Counted from the first letter of the stretch, positions 26,655 through 35,328 are shown. The stretch is 64,000 nucleotides of DNA from Saprospiraceae bacterium (GCA_026129545.1 JAHCHX010000004.1:186001-250000), one strand, 5' to 3'. The notes: generated by a model from the sequence alone, not told the origin. Numbers and translations are program-made.

Positions 26655-27503
26655 ATGACACCCGCCTCCCTCCAATATCTCTGCATCGGCCATTGTTGTC
26701 ACGACCGACTGGGCACCCAAAACATCCTCGGCGGCACGGCCTCCTATTCGGCTTTGGTTGCCCGTCGCTTGGGGTTTCGGGCGGGCATTTTCACCAGCGT
26801 GGGCGACGACTTCGGGTTCTTCGATGTTTTTGAAAAAAATGCCGTGCGATGGTGGAACAAGCCCGCGCCTCAAACAACGGTCTTTGAGAACATCTACCAA
26901 CAGGGCCACCGCACCCAATATCTCCACCAAAGGGCGCTCGACCTCTTTGCCGACGATGTGCCTCCCGAATGCTTGGCGACTCCCATCGTGCTGTTTTGCC
27001 CCATAGCGGGCGAGGTGGATTTTTCCGTTTTACGGACGTTCCCTGCCGCACTCAAAGGCGCCACCATTCAGGGCTGGCTGCGGCAATGGGATGCGCGAGG
27101 CAAAGTCAGCCCCAAGGCGATGGATTGGTCGCAGCTCGCCGCCGCCGATGTGGTCATCATGAGCGATGCCGACATTCAGGGTTTTGAATCGGCCATTCCG
27201 GTCATTGCAGCAGCCGCGGAAGTGTTGGTGATGACGCAGGGGGCCAACGGGGCGCAAGTTTTTTTCAACCAACAAATCCTGCATTTCCCAGCCTATCCGG
27301 TGATGGAGGTGGATGCTACGGGGGCTGGCGATGTGTTTGCCACCGCATTTTTGCTAAAATACGCGGCAACGCGGGATGTCGCGTTGGCCGCAGGGTTTGC
27401 CCATTGTGCGGCCTCCTACATCGTGGAAGGGTTGGGTGTCGAAAATATGGCTTCCGTGGAACAGATAGAGGCGCGGTGGGCGCATTACCAAAACACGGTG
27501 TAG
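26655..27503 (+). CDS. PfkB-family carbohydrate/nucleoside kinase
   Basis: 282 residues from the ATG at 26655; an in-frame TTG at 26643 would add four residues but overlaps a promoter box. The N-terminal PfkB signature region is ILGGTASYSALVARRLGFRA. The C-terminal signature VDATGAGDVFATAFLLKYA holds the anion hole and catalytic Asp. The family phosphorylates sugars or nucleosides with ATP. The middle (QGWLRQWDARGKVSP) resembles PfkB proteins of unknown substrate that are often annotated as sugar or inositol kinases. Its 3' end overlaps the convergent sodium symporter gene by 19 nt. Uptake and phosphorylation of one solute by this pair is possible, but they are on opposite strands. Confidence 0.85.
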   Translation: MTPASLQYLCIGHCCHDRLGTQNILGGTASYSALVARRLGFRAGIFTSVGDDFGFFDVFEKNAVRWWNKPAPQTTVFENIYQQGHRTQYLHQRALDLFADDVPPECLATPIVLFCPIAGEVDFSVLRTFPAALKGATIQGWLRQWDARGKVSPKAMDWSQLAAADVVIMSDADIQGFESAIPVIAAAAEVLVMTQGANGAQVFFNQQILHFPAYPVMEVDATGAGDVFATAFLLKYAATRDVALAAGFAHCAASYIVEGLGVENMASVEQIEARWAHYQNTV

Positions 27504-29089
27504 AGCGCCGTCAGTATTCCGCAAATAATCACCCCGCCCACCACGAACGCAGGCTCTACACGAAACAACTTTGGGTCAATCTCCACCATGCGGCTTTCCT
27601 TTTTCTCCAGCAGCGAAATGCCTACCATGAACGCCACAATGATGACGAACACCCAGCCCAAGCGGTCGAGAAAGGGGATTTCGGGGGCGAGGAACTTATA
27701 AGCCGTCGAGAGCGGTATGGTCAGCAAAGCCGCCGTCAGCGCCGCCGCCGAGGTGGTGCGCCGCCAAAACATTCCCAGCAAAAAAATAGCGAAAGCGCCC
27801 GGCGTGATGAAACTCATGTATTCTTGAATGAACTGGTAGGTTTGTTCCAACGAGCGCAGCTGGGGTGCGACGGCAATCGCCAGCAACATAGAGCCGACCA
27901 CGGCGATTTTCCCCACTCGTACCAGTTTCGCCTCGGAAGCTGTTCGGTCAAAATACCGCTTGTAAATGTCGAGGCTGAAAATGGTCGCCACGCTATTGGC
28001 CTTTCCCGCCAACGACGCGACTATGGCGGCAATCAGCGCCGCGAACGCCAGCCCTTTCATGCCCATAGGCAACAGATTGAGCAAGGTAGGGTAAGCGAAG
28101 TCGGGCTTCACCGTGCCAGTGGCATCCACCATTTCTGTTTGGAACATCCCCTCCGAATAGAGCACGAAGGCCGCAATGCCGGGCAACACCACGATGACCG
28201 GTATCAACAGTTTCAAAAAAGCGGCGAATAGAATTCCCTTTCTCGCCGTGCTCAAATCCGCGCCGAGGGCCCGTTGGATGATGTACTGATTGCAGCCCCA
28301 ATAGTTGAGATTGTTTATCCACATGGCCCCGATGAGCACGGTCAGCCCCGGCAAGTCTTTGTAGTAGGTGTGTCCTTTTTGCAAAATCATGTGAAAATGG
28401 GAAGGCGCTTTTTTGCGCAGCAAGGCCAAGCCAGAAAACACGCCGTCACCGCCAAAATGGTCGGCCACCATGTTCAGAGCAAGCCAAACGGTGGCCAATC
28501 CGCCCAATATCAGCACCGCCACCTGCACCACGTCCGTGTATCCGATGACCCGCATCCCGCCGAGCGTGATAACAATGGCAAAAACAGCAAGCCCAAAAAT
28601 AGCCGCGTGGAAATCAAGCCCTGTGGTCAGTTCGAGCGCCAGCGCACCGAGATACAGTATAGAGGTCAGGTTCACGAATATGTACGCCATCAGCCAAAAC
28701 ACCGCCATCAGCGTGGCCACGAGCGGGCTGTATCGCTCGCGCAAAAATTGCGGCATCGTCTGAATGCGGTTTTTCAAATAGATGGGCACGAAAAACACGG
28801 CTACCACCAACAAGGTGGCTGCCGACATCCATTCATAAGTGGAAATGGCCAGCCCGATGGCGAAGCCTGACCCCGACATCCCGATAAAATGCTCGGCAGA
28901 AATATTCGACGCGATAAGAGAAGCCCCAATGGCCCAATAAGTCAAGGTTCCTTCTGCCAGAAAATATCCGGCTGTCGTATTATTGCCCGCGTTTTTGCGC
29001 CGCCAAATCCAATAGCCATAAGCGGCAACGACGATGAAGTAAAGCGCAAATACGACAAAATCAAGCGGGTGCAGGCGCGTGGGATACAT
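27485..29089 (-). CDS. Sodium:solute symporter (SSS/SGLT family)
   Basis: 534 residues with 13-14 hydrophobic helices. SSS hallmarks: LDFVVFALYFIVVAAYGYW (first helix), GASLIASNISAEHFIGMSGS (sodium-site helix TM1-like), GGMRVIGYTDVVQ and NYWGCNQYIIQRALGADLST. The last matches the sugar-transporter branch (N.W...Q..VQR.L.A). It should import a sugar or polyol with Na+ across the inner membrane. Its stop lies within the last codons of the convergent PfkB gene. The substrate is not determinable from sequence alone. Confidence 0.9.
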   Translation of the reverse strand: MYPTRLHPLDFVVFALYFIVVAAYGYWIWRRKNAGNNTTAGYFLAEGTLTYWAIGASLIASNISAEHFIGMSGSGFAIGLAISTYEWMSAATLLVVAVFFVPIYLKNRIQTMPQFLRERYSPLVATLMAVFWLMAYIFVNLTSILYLGALALELTTGLDFHAAIFGLAVFAIVITLGGMRVIGYTDVVQVAVLILGGLATVWLALNMVADHFGGDGVFSGLALLRKKAPSHFHMILQKGHTYYKDLPGLTVLIGAMWINNLNYWGCNQYIIQRALGADLSTARKGILFAAFLKLLIPVIVVLPGIAAFVLYSEGMFQTEMVDATGTVKPDFAYPTLLNLLPMGMKGLAFAALIAAIVASLAGKANSVATIFSLDIYKRYFDRTASEAKLVRVGKIAVVGSMLLAIAVAPQLRSLEQTYQFIQEYMSFITPGAFAIFLLGMFWRRTTSAAALTAALLTIPLSTAYKFLAPEIPFLDRLGWVFVIIVAFMVGISLLEKKESRMVEIDPKLFRVEPAFVVGGVIICGILTALYTVFW

Positions 29090-29186
29090 AGCGGCGCTCA
29101 GAGATAAAGGTTAGAAAAAAGGCGAGCAATAATAGAGACACTTGGCGACCTTCGCACCTAAATTATTTTTTTGGCAATTTACCACC

Positions 29187-29987
29187 ATGCTCAAAATCAA
29201 CGACACACCACACGCCAACATCATTGAGCTGAGGCAAGTCACCCAAGTCTATGGCGGCTCCGCACCCATCTTGAAAGACGTGAATTTTCTCGTGGAAGAC
29301 AAGCCGGGTCAGGGCCAATTTGTCATTATCCTCGGCGCTTCGGGTTGCGGCAAGAGCACCCTGCTCCGCTACATAGCGGGGCTACAACAACCCACGAGCG
29401 GCCAAGTGCTGCTGCGCGACAAGCCCGTCGCGCAGTCGGGCATCCGCGCTGGCATGGTGTTCCAACAATACTCCTCGCTGCCGTGGCTCACGGTGCTGGA
29501 GAATGTGCAGTTGGGTCTTGATTTTCAGCATGTGGAAGCAAAAGAGCGCCGGCGCCGCGCTCAGGAGATGCTCGAGCTGGTCGGACTTGCCGGGCATGAA
29601 AACAAGTACGCGGCCTATCCGACGCTTTCGGGCGGCCAATTGCAGCGGGTGGCCATCGCTCGCAGCCTGATTGCAAATCCCGAAATCTTGCTCATGGACG
29701 AGCCTTTCGGCGCGCTCGACATCAACACCCGCCTTCAAATGCAGGATATGCTCGAAGATGTGTGGCTCAAATTTCAGCCCACCATCGTCTTCGTCACGCA
29801 CGATATTCAGGAAGCGGTCTATTTGGGCGACGACATCTACATCATGGCTGCCAACCCGGGGCGGTTCGTGCATCATGTCACGGTGGATTTGCCGTTCAAC
29901 CGCAACTTGGAGGTGAAACACAGCGCCCATTTCAACGAACTGGTGCGAGCCGTAGAAGATAAGATGATAGAAGTGGCTGCGATGTAA
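29187..29987 (+). CDS. ABC transporter ATP-binding protein (nitrate/taurine/sulfonate type)
   Basis: 266 residues from the ATG at 29187; a TTG at 29142 is less likely because the domain starts after MLKINDTPHANIIELRQVTQ. Walker A is GASGCGKST, Q-loop VFQQYSSLPWLTV, signature LSGGQLQRVAIARSL, Walker B ILLMDEPFGALD and H-loop VFVTHDIQEAV. The NPGRFVHHVTVDLPF tail is typical of the SsuB/TauB/NrtD subfamily. It would power uptake of a small organic anion. No permease or binding protein is adjacent, which is unusual for this family. It is divergent from the symporter and convergent with an OmpH gene across element D2. Confidence 0.9.
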   Translation: MLKINDTPHANIIELRQVTQVYGGSAPILKDVNFLVEDKPGQGQFVIILGASGCGKSTLLRYIAGLQQPTSGQVLLRDKPVAQSGIRAGMVFQQYSSLPWLTVLENVQLGLDFQHVEAKERRRRAQEMLELVGLAGHENKYAAYPTLSGGQLQRVAIARSLIANPEILLMDEPFGALDINTRLQMQDMLEDVWLKFQPTIVFVTHDIQEAVYLGDDIYIMAANPGRFVHHVTVDLPFNRNLEVKHSAHFNELVRAVEDKMIEVAAM

Positions 29988-29990
29988 ATA

Positions 29991-30038
29991 GGTTGAAGGG
30001 CTTGCCCGGCCAAGCGAAGCAGACGGGCAAGCCCTTCA
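29991..30038. terminator. Element D2: bidirectional terminator-like inverted repeat
   Basis: Perfect 15-bp arms TGAAGGGCTTGCCCG (29994-30008) and CGGGCAAGCCCTTCA (30024-30038) around GCCAAGCGAAGCAGA. It lies exactly between the convergent ABC ATPase gene (stop 29987) and OmpH gene (stop 30042), so it can serve both strands. Confidence 0.75.
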
Positions 30039-30041
30039 GCC

Positions 30042-30551
30042 TCACTTAATCCCCAGCTTGGTTTTCACCAAATTGATGACATTGAGCGACTCGTCGGCGT
30101 AAATCACCACATCGGTGCTGGAGTCGAACACCAGCGCAAAACCATTTTCGGCGGCTACGTCCGACATGGCCTTGTTGACCTTGTCGAGCAAAGGCTTGTA
30201 GAGCTCCTCGCGTTTTTGAGCGAGTTTTTGATACACTTCTTCCTCGTACTTGGTGATGTTTTCGCGCTCTTGCTCCAGTTTGGCGTATTGCGCATCAAAA
30301 TCCTTTGGAGAGATGGTGCCTTGCGATTTTTTGCGCTCCAATTCGGCAGCGGCATCTTGGAAGGCTTTTACCCGTTCCTGCCCCCTTTTGGTCAGTTGCG
30401 TTTGAAATGCCTGCAAGTCGCTGTCGGCAGCCTTTACTTCCGGTAGTTGCAACAGCAGTTCGGCGGAATTGCAGTGTCCGAATTTTTGAGAAAAAACCTC
30501 GGTCGCAAAAACAAGCGCCAGACCGAGCGTGAGCGTGAGCAATTTATTCAT
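30042..30551 (-). CDS. OmpH/Skp-family periplasmic chaperone (first of a tandem pair)
   Basis: 169 residues from the ATG at 30551 (MNKLLTLTLGLALVFATEVF, a signal peptide); the longer frame to 30608 would read through element D3. It has the Skp pattern: an N-terminal strand (FGHCNSAELLLQLPE), a long charged coiled coil (KAFQDAAAELERKKSQGTIS ... EEEVYQKLAQKREELYKPL), then GFALVFDSSTDVVIYADESL. Skp trimers carry unfolded outer-membrane proteins across the periplasm, here presumably barrels such as PorV and PorP. It lies downstream of a paralogue (30646-31158), with D3 between them. Confidence 0.88.
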   Translation of the reverse strand: MNKLLTLTLGLALVFATEVFSQKFGHCNSAELLLQLPEVKAADSDLQAFQTQLTKRGQERVKAFQDAAAELERKKSQGTISPKDFDAQYAKLEQERENITKYEEEVYQKLAQKREELYKPLLDKVNKAMSDVAAENGFALVFDSSTDVVIYADESLNVINLVKTKLGIK

Positions 30552-30585
30552 CTTGAATGAGTTGTGTGGTAAAGTGAGTTGAATG

Positions 30586-30636
30586 GGTTTAATGGCTTGC
30601 CCGGCCAAGCGAAGCGGCCGGGCAAGCCATTAAACC
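30586..30636. terminator. Element D3: 21-bp perfect inverted repeat between two OmpH genes
   Basis: Perfect 21-bp arms at 30586-30606 and 30616-30636 around AAGCGAAGC. The core CTTGCCCGGCC is shared with D1 and D2, while the outer part (GGTTTAATGG instead of GTTGAAGGG) differs, yet remains fully paired. It separates the two minus-strand OmpH genes and may end most transcripts between them. Confidence 0.75.
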
Positions 30637-30645
30637 TACAAAAGC

Positions 30646-31158
30646 CTATTTTTTCAGCATATTCTTGATATCCTCGGTTTTGTCATTGCGTTTGTCGGCG
30701 TAGAGCATGCCGGAGGCGCTGCCTTTTTCAAAAATGAACTCAAAACCCTTGTCTTCGGCAAACTTTTGAATGGCGGCATAGACGCGGTCTTGGATGGGCT
30801 TCACGAGTTCTTCGCGTTTTTTGAAAAGCGCGCCCTCTGGCCCAAACTTCAGGCGCTGCATTTCGCGCACTTCCTTTTCCTTGTTCATGATTTCTTCCTC
30901 GCGCTGCTTTTTCATCTCCTCGCTCAGCAGCACCTGCTCTGCTTGGTATTTGCTGTAAAGTCCCTTCACCTTGTCCTGTTCCTGTGCGATTTCTTGCCGC
31001 CATTGAGTGGCGAGTTTGTCGAGCGATTCCTGTGCCTTTTGGTAGTCGGGCATGCTTTCCAAAATAGCCGTCACGTCCACATAAGCAATGCGTTGGGCAT
31101 GGATGGTGGCCGCAAGGGCAAAAGCAAAAAGAGCGATTGATGCGATTTTCTTAATCAT
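30646..31158 (-). CDS. OmpH/Skp-family periplasmic chaperone (second of a tandem pair)
   Basis: 170 residues from the ATG at 31158 (MIKKIASIALFAFALAATIH signal peptide). QRIAYVDVTAILESMPDYQK is the conserved OmpH N-terminal motif. It is followed by a long coiled coil (LSEEMKKQREEEIMNKEKEV) and the C-terminal KGFEFIFEKGSASGMLYAD. Similar to the gene downstream and to the one at 60336. Paralogous Skp pairs are common in Bacteroidota, often next to BamA, which is not seen here. A promoter box lies 75 nt upstream. Confidence 0.9.
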   Translation of the reverse strand: MIKKIASIALFAFALAATIHAQRIAYVDVTAILESMPDYQKAQESLDKLATQWRQEIAQEQDKVKGLYSKYQAEQVLLSEEMKKQREEEIMNKEKEVREMQRLKFGPEGALFKKREELVKPIQDRVYAAIQKFAEDKGFEFIFEKGSASGMLYADKRNDKTEDIKNMLKK

Positions 31159-31232
31159 GGTTACTTGATGAATTGTTGAGTGTTCAGAATATCCCGGCCT
31201 GAGGCAGCAGGGATTTGTTGAGTTTTCAGCGC

Positions 31233-31240
31233 CAAAAATA
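31233..31240 (-). promoter_or_regulatory. Candidate -7 box (TATTTTTG) for the ompH pair
   Basis: CAAAAATA on the plus strand gives TATTTTTG on the minus strand, an exact TAnnTTTG match 75 nt before the ATG at 31158. The rest of 31159-31418 holds nothing else I can assign. Confidence 0.45.
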
Positions 31241-31418
31241 GGGCATTCCCCTACCAAACGCGGCCTTCTGACGAAGGTTGAGTATCGGGCGTTGCTTATG
31301 AGGCTTAACATTTTTTAGCAAATGAAAATTAACTGCTTCATTGTCAGAAATTTTTTCGGAAAAACGAAGCTTGCGAAAAAGGAGTGTTAACCCGCGTTTA
31401 ACGGCTTTTTGGGTGAGT

Positions 31419-32669
31419 TTAACTATCCTGAACGCGCTCCAAAAACCTCAACACCTTTTCCGTCGCGCCTTTGCTCTCTTCCAGATACCCTCGTACCGCC
31501 CGCGATGCTTTTTCGTAAAAAATCGGGTCTTCCAATTTTGACAGCACTGCCGCCAACGCTTCCGCGTCGCTCACCGGAAACGCCCCTCCGCGTGCCACGA
31601 ATTGACGCGCCTCCTCGAATTTTTGATACCTCGGCCCAAAAATGATGGGAAGGCCGAAAGCAGCTGGTTCCAACGTGTTGTGAATCCCCTTGCCAAAGCC
31701 TCCCCCGATGTAGGCGACGGTGCCGTATCGGTAAAGGCTGTTCAACATCCCCACGTTGTCAATTACCAAAACGCGGCTGTCCGGGGGGGGCGAATGCCCC
31801 ATCTGTGAGTATCTAATCGCGGCCTCGGCTTCGTCGCACAGCTGGCGTACGTTTGTCTCCGATGGCTCGTGTGGAGCGATGATGAGTTGGGTGTGCAGAA
31901 ACGCGGGTTGTCGAAGCACTGGCAAGAGAATGGCCTCGTCGGCGGCCCAAGTACTGCCAGCGATGAGCACGCGTTTCCGCCGGGCGGCAAACGCAGCCAC
32001 GTTTGGGTTCTCCCTCACGCTGGCTGCGATGCTCAGCACCCTGTCCACCCGGTTGTCGCCGGCAATGGTGAAGTTTTGAAGGCCAAGGCGTTGGAGCAGT
32101 CTGGCAGAGCCTTCGTTTTGCACAAAAACGTGGGCAAAACAACCGAGCATTTTCCTCCAAAAACCGCCATACCACTTAAAAAAAGGTTGTTTTTCTCGAA
32201 ACAAAGCCGATACCAACAAAGCGGGGGTGCCGCGTTTTTTTAACTCAAAAAGGTAGTTGGCCCAAAACTCGTATTTCACGAAAACCGCCGCATCCGGCTT
32301 GACCAAATCCAAAAAGTCGCGGGTGTTGCGGTGTGTGTCGGCGGGCAAATAGCAAACAAGGTCGGCTTGCGGGTAATGCTTCCGCACCTCGTAGCCGGAA
32401 GGAGAGAAGAAAGTCAGCACGATGCGCCAGTCGGGGTATTGCTCGCGGAAGGCTTCGATGATAGGGCGCCCCTGCTCAAACTCGCCCAAGGATGCCGCAT
32501 GGAGCCAGAGGGTTCGTTTGGGCTTTTCGCTGTCAGTCGGCAGGGACGAAGCGAGGCGGGCGCGCCAGTTGCGGCGCCCTTCCACCCACTTGCGAGCTTT
32601 CGGGTCGAAAAAGGCGGCAAATCGAATGGTTTGGGAAAACAGGTGGATAATTATTTCGTAGAGTAACAT
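31419..32669 (-). CDS. waaA: 3-deoxy-D-manno-octulosonic-acid (Kdo) transferase
   Basis: 416 residues from the ATG at 32669 (MLLYEIIIHLFSQTIRFAAF, the usual membrane-anchored N-terminus); the frame upstream of it does not match the family. Motifs of glycosyltransferase family 30: LWLHAASLGEFEQGRPIIEA, the FFSPSGYEVRK block, VFVKYEFWANYLFELKKRG, ALFREKQPFFKWYGGFWR, GDNRVDRV, VLIAGSTWAADEAILLPVL and AYIGGGFGKGIHNTLEPAAF. It transfers Kdo from CMP-Kdo to lipid A precursor on the cytoplasmic face of the inner membrane in lipopolysaccharide synthesis. Genes before and after are unrelated. Confidence 0.95.
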   Translation of the reverse strand: MLLYEIIIHLFSQTIRFAAFFDPKARKWVEGRRNWRARLASSLPTDSEKPKRTLWLHAASLGEFEQGRPIIEAFREQYPDWRIVLTFFSPSGYEVRKHYPQADLVCYLPADTHRNTRDFLDLVKPDAAVFVKYEFWANYLFELKKRGTPALLVSALFREKQPFFKWYGGFWRKMLGCFAHVFVQNEGSARLLQRLGLQNFTIAGDNRVDRVLSIAASVRENPNVAAFAARRKRVLIAGSTWAADEAILLPVLRQPAFLHTQLIIAPHEPSETNVRQLCDEAEAAIRYSQMGHSPPPDSRVLVIDNVGMLNSLYRYGTVAYIGGGFGKGIHNTLEPAAFGLPIIFGPRYQKFEEARQFVARGGAFPVSDAEALAAVLSKLEDPIFYEKASRAVRGYLEESKGATEKVLRFLERVQDS

Positions 32670-32819
32670 TTGCCTCGTTAGCAATTTGGGTAAGGAGCGG
32701 AAGGCAGCGGGTTGTGATATTGGTTTTGGGCTTGAGTATAGTTGCAACGAGGACGGGGTAAGTCATCCATCCACCTTCCACCCTCTGCCCCCCATCCTCC
32801 GAATTTTTATTTGGCACAT

Positions 32820-33578
32820 TCAATAGTAAATCTGGTCGGCCTTGCCTTGATAGAAGGGCAACGTCCAGGCGACGCGCAAGCCAACACGCAGGTCGAGGCG
32901 CTTGCGGTCGAGCTTGCGCCGTTCGGTGTAGTCCCAGTCGCGCAATGTGTTGGTAAAGCCCTCATTGAACTCAAAACCGATGAGCCAGTTGGAGCGTCGG
33001 TCGGCGGAAAGGCTTTGCCAGCCGATGAATTGGTTGAGCGCCAGCCCCCCCGTTAGTCGGTCGTAGCCTTTTTTGTAATCGCCGGTGAGTTGGGCCGCGC
33101 TGTTTTCGTCGTCTTGAATTCGTATCCAGTGCCGCAGCAGCCCCGCCCCCAAGGTCAATCGTATGCCTGAGCGTTTTTCATTGAAGGCAAACAATCTGCC
33201 GACCATTGCGCCTGCGTAGTAGCCGCGTTCGCGCAAGGCGACCGAGGCGATGAGCCGATTGTTTCCGATGATGTCGCCCTCAGGGGTGCGAAGAATAGCC
33301 AATGGGTCTTCATTCACCTTATTGCCAAACAGGTAGTGGCCTTCTGCACCGACGATGTAGTTGTTGTCGGTCAGGTATTCGAGCGCCAAGCCAAAGTTGC
33401 CGTCGGCACCGAAGCGTTCGGCCATGTCGCCAGCGGGGATGTGTGCGCCGAAAGTCAGGTGCAGCAAAATCGCGCTACCTTTGTTCCGCGCTTCGTCGTG
33501 CAGCGTTGGGGGGTAAGTTTGTGCCCACAGGTGCGTGGCGAACGACAAGAGTGCCAGCGAGAAAAAGTATTTTTTCAT
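32820..33578 (-). CDS. Outer-membrane beta-barrel-like protein, unknown function
   Basis: 252 residues from the ATG at 33578 (KKYFFSLALLSFATHLWAQ signal peptide). The rest alternates polar and hydrophobic residues, as in 8-10 stranded barrels: GSAILLHLTFGAHIPAGDMA, FGLALEYLTDNNYIVGAEGH, SGIRLTLGAGLLRHWI and the C-terminal DLRVGLRVAWTLPFY. Conserved in Bacteroidota by style only; I do not recognise a named family. A minus-strand TACTTTTG box lies at 33673-33680, inside the start of the divergent FAD gene. The 150-bp gap to waaA (32670-32819) shows nothing else. Confidence 0.7.
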   Translation of the reverse strand: MKKYFFSLALLSFATHLWAQTYPPTLHDEARNKGSAILLHLTFGAHIPAGDMAERFGADGNFGLALEYLTDNNYIVGAEGHYLFGNKVNEDPLAILRTPEGDIIGNNRLIASVALRERGYYAGAMVGRLFAFNEKRSGIRLTLGAGLLRHWIRIQDDENSAAQLTGDYKKGYDRLTGGLALNQFIGWQSLSADRRSNWLIGFEFNEGFTNTLRDWDYTERRKLDRKRLDLRVGLRVAWTLPFYQGKADQIYY

Positions 33579-33601
33579 AAACAAAAAAAGAAACAGGGTT
33601 C

Positions 33602-35083
33602 ATGGGTCAGTCATCCGAAATCCAGCTTTCCCCAAACAGTGGGGTTGTGTCGAAATCCGAAAACAAGCGCGGCAAAAGTAACGCCTTCCGCCCCATCTCC
33701 GCTGCTGTCTTGGCCGAAATCCGCGAGATAGTGAGCGAACGCTACCTCCACACGGATGAGACAAGCCGGCGCGACTGCGGGCATGACGAGACGGAAGACC
33801 TGCTCTTCCTGCCCGAAGCGGTAGTCGAGCCAGCCTCCACCCCCGAAATCAGCGCCCTGATGCGCGTGTGCTACCGCGAGCGTATCCCAGTCACGGTGCG
33901 TGGCGGGGGTTCGGGTTTGGCGGGCGGGGCCTTGCCTGTGGCGGGAGGTCTGGTGATTTTGATGAAGCGTTTCGACAAAATTCTGCATCTCGACGAGCGC
34001 AATTTCCAAGTCACGGTGGAGCCGGGCATCATCACGGAGCACCTGCAAAATACCCTGAAAGAGAAGGGCTTGTTCTATCCGCCCGACCCTTCGAGTCGGG
34101 GCTGGAGCTTCATCGGCGGCAACGTCAGCACCAATGCAGGCGGCCCGCGAGCGGTCAAATATGGCGTGGTGAAAGACCATGTGCTCAATCTCGAAGTGGT
34201 GTTGCCCAACGGCGAGGTCATCTGGACGGGGGCCAACACGCTGAAAAACTCAACGGGCTACAACATCACTCAGTTGCTCGTGGGCAGCGAAGGCACTTTG
34301 GGTATCGTGACGAAAATCGTCCTCAAGCTTCAGCCGCATCCCACGCAGACCTTGCTCATGCTGGTTCCATTCCGCTCTGCGGAGAGTGCTTGCGCGGCGG
34401 TGGCCGCCATTTTTCAGGCTGGGGTGACGCCTTCTGCCTTGGAGTTCATGGAGCGCAACGCGATTGACTGGGCGGTGCGCTATGTGGGCGAGACACCCGT
34501 GCCCATCAGGGAAGAGGATGCCGCGCACTTGCTCGTAGAGGTGGATGGATTTCATTTGGAGGGCTTGATGGCCGATTGCGAGACCATGACTCGGGTGTTG
34601 GAGCAGCACGATTGCGGCGAAATTTTCTTTGCCGACGACGACACGACCAAGACCTCGCTCTGGAAGCTGCGCCGCAATGTGGCCCACGCTGTCAAGAAAA
34701 ATTCCATTTACAAAGAGGAAGACACGGTGGTGCCGCGTGCGGAATTGCCGCGCCTGCTCAAAAAGGTGAAAGAAGTGGGCGCCAAATATGGTTTTGAATC
34801 GGTCTGCTATGGCCACGCGGGCGACGGCAATCTGCACGTCAACATCCTGCGCGGCGATTTGTCCGAACAAGCATGGAACAAGGATGTCCCACGGGGTATC
34901 CGCGAGATATTCAAATTCGTGAAAAGCGTGGGCGGCACTATTTCGGGCGAACACGGCATAGGGCTGGTGCAGCGCCCTTACCTCGACATTGTTTTTTCAA
35001 AAACAGAATTGAAACTGATGCGGCAAATCAAGCGCGTGTTCGACCCGCGTGGCATTTTGAATCCCGGCAAAGTGGTGGCATGA
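33602..35083 (+). CDS. FAD-linked oxidase, glycolate/D-lactate dehydrogenase type (GlcD-like)
   Basis: 493 residues. FAD-binding PCMH domain: PVTVRGGGSGLAGGALPVAG, VEPGIITEHLQNTL, LFYPPDPSSRGWSFIGGNVS, TNAGGPRAVKYG, and TGYNITQLLVGSEGTLGIVT. C-terminal FAD-oxidase domain: CYGHAGDGNLHVNI, TISGEHGIGLVQRPYL and RVFDPRGILNPGKV. It oxidises a 2-hydroxy acid (glycolate or D-lactate) to the 2-oxo acid. The iron-sulfur partner GlcF is not adjacent. The first ~30 residues are outside the conserved fold, so a downstream start (for example GTG at 33647) is possible. Only 23 nt separate its ATG from that of the divergent outer-membrane gene. Confidence 0.9.
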   Translation: MGQSSEIQLSPNSGVVSKSENKRGKSNAFRPISAAVLAEIREIVSERYLHTDETSRRDCGHDETEDLLFLPEAVVEPASTPEISALMRVCYRERIPVTVRGGGSGLAGGALPVAGGLVILMKRFDKILHLDERNFQVTVEPGIITEHLQNTLKEKGLFYPPDPSSRGWSFIGGNVSTNAGGPRAVKYGVVKDHVLNLEVVLPNGEVIWTGANTLKNSTGYNITQLLVGSEGTLGIVTKIVLKLQPHPTQTLLMLVPFRSAESACAAVAAIFQAGVTPSALEFMERNAIDWAVRYVGETPVPIREEDAAHLLVEVDGFHLEGLMADCETMTRVLEQHDCGEIFFADDDTTKTSLWKLRRNVAHAVKKNSIYKEEDTVVPRAELPRLLKKVKEVGAKYGFESVCYGHAGDGNLHVNILRGDLSEQAWNKDVPRGIREIFKFVKSVGGTISGEHGIGLVQRPYLDIVFSKTELKLMRQIKRVFDPRGILNPGKVVA

Positions 35084-35094
35084 CAAGCGTGCGC

Positions 35095-35241
35095 TCAAAG
35101 GCCTCTTGTCAACTGAAAGCCCTGGGTGGCCTCCCAGATTTTTTGAGCGAAAATGATGAGGTAGTGGGTGATGAGGCTGAGAGCGGCAGCGGTGACCACA
35201 AAGGCGGCAAGGGGCGACAGGTCGTGAACAATCTTTTTCAT
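35095..35241 (-). CDS. Predicted small membrane protein (48 aa)
   Basis: A short frame with a basic start and one hydrophobic helix: MKKIVHDLSPLAAFVVTAAA, then LSLITHYLIIFAQKIWEATQ. Such small single-helix proteins are common but rarely annotated. A minus-strand promoter-like pair (TTG, 22 nt, TAACTTTG) lies ~90 nt upstream, with an intrinsic-terminator-like hairpin between it and the start. No homologue is known to me. It could be a chance frame: it is short, and the plus strand here is non-coding. Confidence 0.4.
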   Translation of the reverse strand: MKKIVHDLSPLAAFVVTAAALSLITHYLIIFAQKIWEATQGFQLTRGL

Positions 35242-35267
35242 TGTTAAGGCTGCTGTTTAAAGTTAGG

Positions 35268-35290
35268 AAAAAACGCGCCCGAAGCGGGCG
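35268..35290 (-). terminator. Hairpin with T-run on the minus strand
   Basis: On the minus strand CGCCCG, loop CTT, CGGGCG (35276-35290) is followed by a run of six T (A-run at 35268-35273 on plus). It can end transcripts from mnmD, whose stop is at 35424, or act as an attenuator in the leader of the small gene at 35095-35241. Confidence 0.6.
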
Positions 35291-35328
35291 GTCAGGTTTC
35301 AAAAGCCTTGTTTCTGTCGTTGTTGCGC

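Noticed and set aside
27404..28870. Long plus-strand open frames opposite the sodium symporter
   Set aside because: They are shadows of the minus-strand symporter gene; the translations are His/Gln/Arg-rich with no family pattern.
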